From positions 2,108,001-2,172,000 of the forward strand of contig JAFCIZ010000007.1 in the NCBI GenBank assembly GCA_017871115.1: a DNA stretch of 64,000 nt. Reading direction: 5' to 3'. Position 1 is the stretch's first letter. Each line of letters starts with the position of its first letter. Under the pieces are notes generated by a model, which saw only the letters and a list, made by a program, of their open reading frames with translations, did no database searches and had not been told where the DNA came from. Positions 23,060 through 35,004 of the stretch are shown here, piece by piece. The position numbers were made by a program, and so were the translations under genes. Source of the stretch: Cunninghamella blakesleeana. Taxonomy: Eukaryota; Mucoromycota; Mucoromycetes; Mucorales; Cunninghamellaceae.

Positions 23060-25059
23060 TTATGACTGATTGGTAGCATTAGTAGCAATAGTATTTATAT
23101 TAGGTGTTGATGCTGGAGGGTACATATTGTTAATTGGATTTGTATTATTTACAACAACATTATCATTTTTCAATGAAACATCACACTCTGTTTCGACATC
23201 ATCGTTCACATTGTTCGTTGTACTAATCTTTTTTCTTTTATTTTTTATTAATTGACGACGTTTGCGAGCTAGTTGATAAGTTTCAGCCCCACATCCATAT
23301 ACTTGTCGAATAAACTCTGGAATATAATAAAAATAAGCATCCATTATAGCAAACCATACAGGTAACTTATTTAATTGAACTGTATCAAGATTAATATCAT
23401 CAATATCATTACTACGGGCAGTACCATTTCTATTCTCTTCCATTTGATATTCATCTTCACCTTCAATATAATTGTTGCCTATCCCATTATCATGTTGGAC
23501 TTTTGATATATCTCTATCTAAATTATAATACTTAACCATCATAAAACTAGATACACACATGACAAAACATGTAATTATAGATTCAAGCCCCATTTTAATT
23601 TGCTCCGTCATTTCATGATCCAATTCATGGTTTCCGGTCTCTTTAGCTTTTATCACAGCAACATATTTCAAAATGGACAATAATATGCTACCAATATAAA
23701 ATTCAATAAGAATGGGTAATTTGATTGTCCAAAACATGCCATGAGAAGGCACTTGTAATTGTTTAAATTCTTTACTATAAACTGCCAAATAAATAAAAAG
23801 AGTGATGATAATAAAACTTAATGATACAAAGTTGATCAGAACCAAATAAACATGAGTACCTTGAAAATTAAAACCAGATTCACAATAATACCCTTGTGAT
23901 TGTGATATCAATGAAATTAAAGATTTGATAATGGACCTATAGAATATAAATAAATGTATATACACATACATACATATAAAAGTAAAATAAGTAAATTAGC
24001 GATACATGCGTAGCTTTTTTTTATTTTTTTTTATTTTTTTCAGATAATAACGATGATTGAGTTTTACCAAATAGGAAATTGTATGACTAGTATCCCAACA
24101 ATCACCCTGAAATGCATACCCCATTTGGATTTTCTATAAATAAATAAACGTTAATTAAATGAAAAATACAAAAAAAATTACATAATTGAATTTCAATTTT
24201 AATATATATTATATGATCTTATATTATTATTGCAATAACTATTTATTTACATTCTAAATGGAATACAGCACAATATTTTGGTTTTAATAGGCTCTTTCTT
24301 ATCGCCAGCTTCCATCCTTAAAGGGAGTAAGTAATCTTGTAGACATGTATATAAATTATAAACAGCAAAAGCTTCAAAGATTGTAGCAAAAAATAAAATC
24401 GTTGTTGCATAATCAGGTCGTAAAAAAGCAAACCAAGCTAGTAGTGAATACATAGGTGGATACAATAGAATACGTAGCTTGTGTTGTTGAATACGAGGTT
24501 TACTACAAAAATAGGCAGTTTATATATAAAAAGATTAAAAGAAAGAATAGTTAATATTTTTAACTAAATAAATAAATAAATACTATACAGATCTCTTTTG
24601 ATTCAAAAAAATAAAGTAAAAATAAAAAAAAATAAAATAAAAAATAAAAACTCACTAATAATTTCGAAGATGCTTGGTGATCAAAGTTAAACAAATCGTC
24701 AATGTTATTATTACGAAAAGTAAAGAAAAGATCCATCCTATAATATGCCAATAAATACTATGATAAAAATAAGTATATAAATACATATAGAGTCAATATA
24801 GGGTATGAGTATAAATGTATATGTGTATGATCTGTGTATATATGAATATTAATATTACTCTGGATGTTCCCAGATATCTCCAAATTTGAAACCAGGCTGG
24901 TGGCTATTAAAAAGAAAAAAAAGAACGTAATTAAATATATGTGAATATAAGTATATAATACTTAAATAAGTAAATGAATAAAACTTACAGTAAACTTGGA
25001 TTTTGAAATCCTTTTTCAGTAGGACAAGAAGGTTTTGTTTCGCCCTGGGTATTTTCCAT
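23060..25059 (-). CDS. DUF300/TMEM184 (Ost-alpha-like) 7TM membrane protein, copy 1
   Basis: Exons in coding order 25059-24989, 24903-24859, 24757-24656, 24502-24251, 24133-24068 and 23936-23060 give 470 residues. The family (organic solute transporter alpha/TMEM184, PF03619) is recognised by HLRNYYKPRIQQHKLRILL, a long hydrophobic segment containing FFATIFEAFAVYNLYTCLQDYL, KSKWGMHFRVIVGILVIQ and GYYCESGFNFQGTHVYL. About seven hydrophobic helices are visible, followed by an acidic/Asn-rich cytosolic tail with a Lys/Arg patch near RKRRQLIKNKRKK. Fungal members are vacuolar or endomembrane proteins of uncertain transport or signalling role. It is a close paralogue of the gene at 26665-28602: the first five exons have identical lengths (71, 45, 102, 252, 66). 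Confidence 0.88.
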
Positions 25060-26069
25060 TAATATGTAGTAAAATGGGGAAAAAGAGAAGAAAAAGAAGT
25101 AAAAAAGAAAGAAAAAGATAAAAATTGAATAGCTTTATATATACTCCTTGTTGAGTTTGTTTCAGTTGACGATATCCAAACAATGGAAAAAAAAAATGGA
25201 AAGAATAGAAAGTTAGAAGGCTTTTTCACAGGTCGTCGACCAAGTTTCAGTAGATCATGTCCAAATAAAGTAAAGCTATGCCAAGGATACAGAAATACTA
25301 CTAATTATTTTTATTTATTAATTAAATAAAAGTTTATTTTTTAAAAAAAAGTCAATATAAAAAATTAGCGTTATATAAATTATACATACACATTTGTTTG
25401 TATGCATGTGTTCACTATTGTATGGGTTTCATTTTTTTTAAGAAAAAAATGCAAAAGTTTATCTTCTTTATATTACTTTAATCTTATATCTGTGTCATAA
25501 TTAATTTTGCTAAATGAAATAAAAAGAAAGAATATTAATATTAGTTGATTCTAAAAAAATATTATAAGTTTACGTCTTTGATTCATTTTAATATATATGT
25601 ATAATATTACTTTTAAAATAATTAAATAACAGCCATCCTTTCTACTCCACATAATTCACAGTTGCATTGTACCGTGTAATTAAATCTATCAAAATTAAAA
25701 ATGATAATATATATATATTAAATTGTGTTTAATTTATATATACACATTAAAAAAATCGAATTGAAATAAAAGAGACTATTTAAAAAAGCAATTAATACGC
25801 TTTATATACTTTTTTTATTTATTTATTTTAATTTTTCTTTTAATTGTTAATATCATTACAAACCATAATTTTTTTATTTCTTAATTTTTTTGCTTTTTAA
25901 ATATATTATAACGTAGAATAGATATAAATATAAAATTTATTTATATATTTATTTCGTGCAAGCACCAATCAAAAATAAGTTTATACGTTTATATCTATTG
26001 CTTTCTTACTCCCACACACGCATTCTTAATAAACCATTTGGTAGTCTATCATATCCCCAACTTTATCGC
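25060..26069. other. intergenic region between DUF300 copy 1 and microprotein candidate
   Basis: Starts with the purine-rich (pyrimidine-rich on the minus strand) leader of DUF300 copy 1. The rest is AT-rich with T-run/A-run junctions. No other coding signal was supported. Confidence 0.5.
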
Positions 26070-26356
26070 CTATAATATATGCAGATTTCCCATACCATCA
26101 TAAATTTTATTTATAGAATCTTCAACTTTGTCTATAGCCTCTTCAAATTGCTTTATCATATTCATAGCCCTTGCCAAAAGAAATAAAGAATAAAAATGAC
26201 AATATCAAGATACGTAAAAATAATTTTAATATTAATAAAATAAGATGAAAAGAAAAAAAAAGATAATGTTATGTATTTATTTACTTTTAAAAAAATACCC
26301 CACTACATAATCAAAAGAGGTTCAAATTTGTTAATGGGTTCCATGATCGGCTGCAT
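26070..26356 (-). CDS. possible 49-residue helical microprotein
   Basis: Two exons, 26356-26307 and 26169-26070, join through a GTAGTG donor and a CAAG acceptor in phase 2 to code 49 residues ending in TAG. The product begins MQPIMEPINKF and continues with MIKQFEEAIDKVEDSINKIY. Hydrophobic residues fall in 3-4 spacing (I, F, A/I, V, I, I), as in a coiled-coil helix. No family is recognised; small helical subunits of complexes such as DASH or BLOC-1 have this size and look, but that is only analogy. A further AG at 26073-26074 could extend the frame into DKVGDMIDYQMVY, but the implied intron is only 26 bases. Confidence is low because the exons are short and the acceptor is weak. Confidence 0.35.
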
Positions 26357-26664
26357 TATTATTTTTTCTTTGCCTGCAAAGCATTTTTTTTAAAAAAATT
26401 GAATGCTGAGTTCTAAAAATGGCAATGCCTTTTTTGGATCACAATTTTTTTTTTAATATGTTCACTTCATCCATTTCACTTTCTATTTGATTTTTATTTT
26501 ATTTTATTTTATTTTATTTTATTTTATTTTATTTTATTTTAGATAATAAATAATAGTAAACAATTCTTTATAATAATAATAATAATATGTAGTAATAATA
26601 TAAGTAAAATTTAAATTAATATATATAATAAGACAGAGGGTATACGTCGTTTAATACAAACAGA
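26357..26664. other. short intergenic region with pentanucleotide repeat
   Basis: 3' flank of DUF300 copy 2 and upstream side of the microprotein candidate. Contains an (ATTTT)n array at about 26492-26541 and otherwise T/A-runs. Confidence 0.5.
26492..26541. repeat. (ATTTT)n microsatellite
   Basis: About ten nearly perfect copies of the pentamer ATTTT read directly from the sequence, between the two DUF300 genes and 124 bases past the stop of copy 2. A likely length-polymorphic locus. Confidence 0.85.
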
Positions 26665-28602
26665 TCAAGCATTTACATTTGGAGAAGTAGTAGAAGAATA
26701 ATAAGATTCCTTTGTATTCGTATTATTCAAAGAAGATGATTGTTGTTGATTTGATAACATATGCTCCCCTACAGAATCCGTAAATCCTTTTGTTCTTTTT
26801 TTACGTCCTCTTAATTCCACACGTTTACGAGCCAATCGATAGGAATCCACACCACAACATAATACGTTTCTAAAAAATTCAGGTATATAAAAAAGATAAG
26901 CATCAAAAATGGCTACCCAAGGTGATAGTTTTTGAGGTGCTAAATTGGAAGAAGAAGTTCCAGTTGTATCCTGTATATCATCATCACCGTCATTATCAAT
27001 GTACTGTTCTTCATCTTTTTCATCTAATGGATTTTGCTGTTGTTGATCCACATTAAAATATCTCATCATTAAAATACTAGCTAACAACATTGAAACACAA
27101 ACTACAATCACATAGATCCCACTTTTCACATCGTCGGCAGTCCATGGTAAATTATCACTTGAATGTGTTCCGTCTGTACCTTTAATCACGTGGACAATTT
27201 TTAAAATGGATAATAAAATTTCACCAATGTAAAATATGATCACAATAGGTAACTTGATACTCCAAAACATACCATGTGATGGAATATTACCACGTTTAAA
27301 TTCATTGGAAAAGACGGCCAAGTATGTAAAAAGTGCACCCAGAATGATTGACAAGGATATAAAGTTGATAATGGTTAAATAGACATGTGTGCCTTGAAAA
27401 CTATAGCTTGATTCACAATAATACCCTTTGGATTGAGAGATAACGGATATCAAAGCGTCGATAATGGCCCTATATATTATACAAATTAAGAATAAAAAAA
27501 GTAAAGAGAATGAGAATAAGTAAAAATAAACTCAAGAAACCGAATGTTATACATATTTATAAGTATATTTAAATATTTATTTACCAAATAGGATATTGAA
27601 AAACAAGTATATCAATAATAATACGAAAATGCATACCAAACTTTGATTTTCTAGATATATAACAAAATGATTATCCCACATTAATACACGTAGTACCACT
27701 TTTTATTATGGTGTCTTCCTATTTTGTATTTATTTATTTATTTATAAACTTACAAATGAACGTTAAAAAGGAACATGACTTTTGTAGTGATTGGTTCTTT
27801 CCTTCCTTGAGCTTCGATTCTAAAAGGAGCTAAATAAGCTTGTAAACATGTGTATAAATTATAAACAGCAAAGGCTTCGAATAAAGTAGCAAAGAATAAT
27901 ATCGTCGTTGCATAATCAAGTCGTAAATAAGAAAACCAAGCAAGCACACCATAAACGGGCGGATATAACAATACCCTGAGCTTGTGTCGCTGAATCTCTG
28001 GATCACTATGTAAAAAAGTATATAAAAATGATAAAATAAAGAAAGAAAAGGTTACACGATGCAAAAATATTTAAAAATATATATATATTTTTTTTGATTC
28101 ACAGATTATTATTTTTTTATATCACAATCCATCTTTTATAAAAATAATATATATATAACTATACTTACTAATAGTTCCGTAAATGCTTAATAATTACAGT
28201 AAAACATATAATAAATATTAATATCAAGAGGAAAAGACAAACTAGCCAACCAACTACATGCCAATTATAACTATATAAATAATTAGAATAATAATAAAGT
28301 TATATTTTAGTTGTTTTTTCTTTTTTCTTTTTTTAGTTAATTTTTTTTATATCTATATTCGTATAAATATATATTTTTTTAAAAAAATACTTACGTTGGA
28401 TGAATCCAGACCTGTTTTAAATTAAATGAAGGTAGTCCACTATTTTAAGTATATAAATAAATAAAAATAAATAAAAAGCGAAAAAGTACACACTTGTATG
28501 TATATACTTTTAGTTTATGTATATATATTACAATAATCCAGGTTGTCTAAGTCCAGCTGGTGAAGGACAACTATCTGCTGCAGTACTATTCCCACTTTCC
28601 AT
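26665..28602 (-). CDS. DUF300/TMEM184 (Ost-alpha-like) 7TM membrane protein, copy 2
   Basis: Exons in coding order 28602-28532, 28439-28395, 28270-28169, 28005-27754, 27650-27585 and 27469-26665 give 446 residues. The core matches copy 1 almost segment for segment: NYYDPEIQRHKLRVLLYPP, FEAFAVYNLYTCLQAYLAP, KSKFGMHFRIIIDILVFQ and GYYCESSYSFQGTHVYL. The lumenal N-terminus, the loop near KGTDGTHSSDNLPW and the Ser/Gln-rich C-terminal tail have diverged. Intron positions and phases are the same as in copy 1, so this is a tandem duplication on one strand. Role: a multi-pass endomembrane protein of uncertain transport function. The 5' leader, like that of copy 1, is pyrimidine-rich on the coding strand. 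Confidence 0.88.
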
Positions 28603-30244
28603 AGTATTTGAACCTTATAAATAAGACACTATTTCTTCTTTAAATTGAATTAAAAAAAAAGCAGAATAAGGGAGAAAGAGAAGAAGAAAGAAAGAAAAAA
28701 AGAAAGAAAGAGATTAAAATAGGAAAAAATCAAAATTTAAAAATAAGGCACAAATATTAAAATTAATATCCGCCTTATATGGCTCAGCTAGAAAAAAATT
28801 GTTTCATAAATTTCGATGCCCGGTTTTTTTTTCCCATTTTTACATGTACGACGACACATATATAAACAATAAAGCTTTAGTATCTTGGAGTTATTGTTTT
28901 TTTAGGTATCTAATACTGTTATCAGTGATATATTTCTTTGTAAATTTTTTTTTTAAAATAATAAAAAATTAAAAAACTGTTTATTATGTAATCCCTGAGT
29001 AAAGTTAAATATGTACAAATGAATTTTTATTTTCATTCTCTTGCTGTATTGATATGGTAATAGGAAGGGGAAAGACGAAAATATAATAAGAAATATTGAT
29101 CTTTAAACATAGATCAAATAAATAATTGATAATATAAATGCTTATTTATTTTTATTATTATTAACGTACAAAATGTGATCAATATATACCCAAATTGAAA
29201 TTGTTTTTTTATTTTACTTATTTCTTTTTTTTTTGCTTGCTAGGCAATTGAGAGGTATATATATATTAAAACGACAATTTACTTTATGTTGATTTTTATT
29301 TATTATTGTATATCACGTTTTTTATTTTTATTTTTTACTTTAAATATATATTCTCCTTAATATTTAATTTTGTTATAAAAAAGTCATAGTAAAAAAGGAA
29401 AGAAGTTTAAGCGTACCTCCTTCGATACATCTATTTTTTTTATAATGCCTATGAAGAAATTGATGACATGATCTTTAAAAAAATGTTAATTGAGCGATCA
29501 TCATTCAGATAAAGAAGAGAGCTTTAGATGCTGTGATCATGATTAATTTTTTTTATTTTGTACGTATCTCAGCTATTTATTATGCAACCTTGATTTAAGA
29601 TTTTTACTATTCCATAGGCTAATGTCAAAATACATCTAAAAGTATCATCTATTTTGAAGATCTCTTTTATGAATTATTTATTTGTGATCACTTGGTAGGT
29701 TCTTTTGATGAGCGTCATCTACTTCAAATGCATTTCTCTTAAATTTTTATGCAAGAAATCTTGAAATGAAAATAGCATATTTGATAAATTTTTACAATTC
29801 AAAAAAAATAGTTAAACATATATAAAAAAAAGTATTTGGAAGATGGACTAACTCTTTTTATTTTATATATAAATTTATATTCTAATAATGATCAAAAGAA
29901 AAAATCCAGATCTTTGCCAATAACAAAAAAAAAGAGATCATAAGTATGAGATTCCCGGATATTTAAACACATTAAAATATTAATATATATATATGGATCT
30001 ATTCATTTTTTTAAAAAAATGGATATTTTGGATCTACATGAAAAATATTTTAGGATTGTAAAATTTACAGAAAGTTAATAGTGAATGACCATAAAAATAT
30101 TCGAAGACCGGCAGGGCGACAGCGGTCCTTAAATTTTAATTTTTTTAGTGATTTAAGGGTAAATTTTTTTTTCACTTTTTTTTCTCTCTCTTTATTTTTA
30201 CCTATCAAATTACCACATATTAATTTGTGAATGGTTGTTTTTCA
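28603..30244. other. divergent intergenic region DUF300 copy 2 / MED13
   Basis: Begins with the pyrimidine-rich leader of DUF300 copy 2 (minus strand). The middle is AT-rich without a supported frame. The MED13 side has a small GC-rich patch at 30100-30130 and a pyrimidine tract at 30170-30200. Confidence 0.5.
30106..30127. promoter_or_regulatory. GC-rich inverted repeat upstream of MED13
   Basis: GACCG and CGGTC, five-base arms, are separated by 12 bases in a rare GC-rich patch 118 bases before the MED13 ATG. The everted CCG-N12-CGG arrangement could suit a Zn2Cys6 regulator. The low base complexity around it makes it stand out, but function is inference. Confidence 0.25.
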
Positions 30245-32578
30245 ATGTTGTCTGATTCTAGCTTAACTAATATATTCACAGTTGTAAGTACTGATAAAGA
30301 TGGAAGAATTTTTATTTTTATTTTTATTTGTCAACATTGTATATACCATATCAAAATATAAAACACTAAAAAAATAAAAATAAAAGACAGCGCACAGAAC
30401 AAAACCAAAACACAAATACAGTATACTTTTTTTTTTAAAAAAAACACGCTTATGCATTGTAACTAATATCATCTTTTTTTATATTTATTTTATTTAAAAT
30501 AATAATAATCATTATGGTATAAAAGAGTGGTGTATCACAAATTCGTTATAGAGCATATCAACAATGTTGTTCACGATCTTCCCTTAAAACTTATTTCACA
30601 CAAGATCCATCTGCATCACCTACAAATCAAATATTACTGATCACAGCATATAAACTACTTATTGAGCAAAATATTCCATGTATGTGGCAAATGCAATCTC
30701 AACCAAAACCATCAACAACTGATATGGATATGCAACCTGAAAGCCTTATTTTAGAATTATGGGTATTTTGGTTTGATGATAGACACACTGGATTAATTGA
30801 CGCAAATAGCTTATTAAAAGACCTAGAAGGTAAATAAATAATAAAGGCACACGCATTTAAATAAATATATACAGGCTCTATATATGCTATTTATTTTGTT
30901 TTTTTGGCGAAAAATATACTTCTTTCGTGAGAAATATTTAGACTAATATGGTTTTGACCTTTATTTATATTTCATTTTTTTTAAAAAAAATAAAATAAAA
31001 AAAATATATAGAACTTCGTGTTGGATCCTTTACCTGGGAAAATGTATCTTTAAAAAACACACCTCGATCTAACGCATGTACATTAGTTACCGTTGTAATG
31101 GAATACAAGCTATTTATTAAAGCTGTTAGAAACTTGATAGTTCCGTAAGTACTTATTTATTTACATATATTATTATTATTTGTATTATTGCTATCTAAAA
31201 ACAAAAAATTAAAGCCAATAGTAACCCTTTACTGCTTCTTTTATTATTATTTTTATTATATATATACATACGGTTATCTTACTATTACAGTTACATGTTA
31301 AAGAAAGGTGTGTTACCTTTAGGCGATTTTTTTGTATTTCCTCCATCATATCTCGAACCAGCTGTAGGGGAAGGTGAAGATTATAATCGTTCTACATTAC
31401 TTTGTTGTACATACAATGTATACCTTGCATCTACTAATTTAATATTTCAACCAAATACAAGAAGAATGCGGATAAGACATGTCACATTTTCGGATATACA
31501 TACTCGTGCAAAAGGTAATAAAATATATATATGAAGAACTATATAATCCAATTTAAGTGTATACTTATTTACTTTTTTTTTTTTTTAAAAAAAAAAAAAT
31601 GTATATTAATTATTAGCATTATTAAGTCCTACTGGTGAACAAGCACATCTTATACCTACAAAAAGTCATTTATCGGCACCACTTGAAGAACAATTATTAC
31701 AACAATGGGCTGCATTACTTCAATTACCGTTATCAACCTTAACATCCGATTCAGATGATTTACCGGGATTAATATGTGTACGTATGTCATGGGGCGAAAC
31801 AATACTTTATCCAACACGGCTTATATTTTTATTAACACCAACAAAACAATCACCTAGTTCATTAGCAGGCATGAATGGTATTATGGGATATAACCATGGC
31901 TTAGCGGAGGAAATTGCTCAAAAATGGAATAGAGAAATGTGGTTAAATCAGATCTTTGCTCAAAAAAATTACTACAACAATGGTAATAATAAACATAAAG
32001 CACCCTCTATAGATTATTGGTCCTATACTAGTCCAAGACTGAACACAACCATGACAGCTTTAGACTCATTAGCGGCAAGTAGTCTTCCATCATCTAATGC
32101 TTCTACAACAAATACTGACAATGCTTCATCACCATCAACATCAACCTTAGCACCTGGCGGTATGCTACTAAGAGCTTTAAATGAACCTGTTGTTGCAAGT
32201 CCCTTGATGGCTTCTAAAACCGTTGCTACGCCTTCTAGCCCATTACCAAGAGATGATTTTGATGATGATAACGATAAAAGTTTTGGAAGTAACAATGGTG
32301 ATACACCTGGCGGAGGAGGAAGCGGTAGTGGAAATAGTAATAGTATAAGCAACAATGGATTAAAAAATACTCAAACATCATTATTGGAATTTGTACAACA
32401 ATATTTTACCACAAATGGATCTATTGATGAACTATCTATGCAATCAAATGGTAATATGGAATTAGGTATGATTAACGCAAGTAATGTTTCTACTGGAATA
32501 GCACAACAGCAACATGATACTCATTTAATAACATCACCTAATTCAATCCAACAACAGCCATTACATTTACAGCAAACA

Positions 32579-32610
<32 letters not shown>

Positions 32611-34967
32611 ATCTATTACAACTACAACTAATAATACTACATATCAAAATACAGATTTAATACCAAATATAAGTTATTCACCTCCACTTCAAATGCCTTA
32701 TAATTCAGCATCACCTCAACAACAACAATCAACACCCCAACAAACATTACAACAACAACAATCCGTAAATACACACCAATCTCAAACACAGCCAGCGAAT
32801 GATGGTACCAGCAATCCTAATAATAATAATAATAGTAATGGTTTAGATATAAATGCTATAGATCCCATCGATGCAATGGTGTATGATATATCTACATCGT
32901 GGGGGGATGATTCTGGTTTAGATAATCTTGGGTTGGAATTAGATGTAACAGAAGAAGATTTTAATTATTTTGAAGATGAACCTACAAAACCAGTGGCAAC
33001 ATCAACAACAACCACTTCAACTACTACCACTTCTACCAATATAATGCCAAATATACAATCTATGAATGTATTCCAGGTAAAACAGGAACCCATGCAACAG
33101 CAACAAGATATGATATTAGATACCCTAGACTTTCCATCAAAATCAGAACCAACTATGGTTACAGATTCAGAATTAGAAGGACTTTTAGATACAACTCATT
33201 ATGATGGTATGGTGCTGGATACACCAAAAGAACATATACAAGGTGAAAATAGTAATTTAATAACATCGTCGTCATCCATAACAAATCCATCTCCTATAAC
33301 AATAAAACCTGAAATAACAGATATAGTACAAGACCAATTTTCTAACATAGATATTAAATCAACAAGTCATTCATTGACAAATAATGACAATATTCACCAA
33401 AATGATAGTAATATGATAAACTACAATAATATTAATAATAATAGTATAAATATAAATATCAAGAATGAACCATCGGAATCAATCTTGACAGTTCAAAAAG
33501 AAGCATCATGGCCAACCATTTATGGAATGAATAGAGAACGGCAATTAATCCCTCCCTCTTTTGCACCAATCGTAATATCAACACCTGTCAATGATGCCAA
33601 ATATATGTATGGCGGTAAATTTACTTATAGTCCAGAAGAAAATGATCATCAGCATAGTACAATTGGATTTATGTATGGAAATAATAAAAATAATTCAGAT
33701 ACATCAAAAAACCAACAACAACGTCGACAAAAACAAAAGAAAGATAGAACTTATCGACCAGATTATATACCCATTATTAAGAAAAAGCATTTAAAAAAGA
33801 AGAAATCTGAGAATGAAGAAAAGGAGCAGCAACAAAGTAACAAATTACTATTAGATAAAGATGGTGATAATATTATGATGGATGCTACAGATGATTATCT
33901 TCATCATGAAAATGAACAGCAGGGTAAAAATGATAATGGAATTCAAAATAATGGTCGCCATACAAATGGAAACAACAGCGGCTATGATGGTAGCGATAGC
34001 GATAGTAATAGTAGCAGTAGTAGTAGTAATGATAGTAGTAGTGAGAGTAGTGACGAAGATGATAGTCATGGTGACCTAGACAATGACAATGACAGTATGG
34101 TTAGTCACAATACCAACAATAGTAACTTTTTGCAACGACATGGTAGTGGTGAAAATGAAAAAACAGCAACCTCATCTTCTCTCCATAAAATGATTGTAGA
34201 AAAAGAATTGGGTGAAATAAGTAATAATAGTACAAGTAATGAAGATAGTGATAGTGTAGATCATCAAAGCTTAACAAGTGTTACCACAGTAGCCACAGTA
34301 ACAAATGGTTACGTAGATGATGATGGATTAAATCATTGGTTAGAAGGGTTGACAAAAGCACAAACCATTTATCTTCATCGATTAATTGCTGATGTGAAAA
34401 TCCTTCAAGGTGGGAAAAGAAGATACCAATTGAATAAACTGGATTTGGATTATGATACCCCATTTGCATCAACGGTACTTCCCGATTCTATCCATCCTAT
34501 ACGTTATCAATCTCAAGACTATTCTTCTTTATATACTTTATGTCAACAAGCTGCTTTAGGTGGTTATCCTTTCACTGGTGGTTTGGCTGAAGTTACTGCA
34601 AGTGGAGGTCAAATGATCATTGGTGAATCTACAAAAATGTTAGTTTCCCGCCGACGTGATTTGGTGCAAAATGCTCGCGGAGGTAAATAATATAATATAA
34701 TATAAAGATAAAAATGAGACTCGTTCGTATTTATATAATTATGTTTATATGCAAATGTGTTTTTTTTAAAAAAATAGGTACTACACATGTTCCATGTCTT
34801 CCTTGTGATTTTGATTTAGTGACTCAAGATTTCAAATCTATACTTGGTGATATATTTGATCCCCCTACTGATACAACAGATGAACCACTTCCTTTAAATG
34901 TTACTGATTTTAATAGTTCTGTTAGCGTGAACGGACCTCTCAATGTACAACAGTACTATGAATTATC

Positions 34968-35004
<37 letters not shown>

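Noticed and set aside
32023..32355. 110-residue minus-strand frame inside MED13
   Set aside because: Mirror of MED13 low-complexity coding sequence, with no independent start context or domain.
31784..34690. Treating the 968-residue open frame as a complete gene
   Set aside because: It is exon 5 of MED13; flanking exons with conserved Med13 N- and C-terminal blocks join in phase on both sides.
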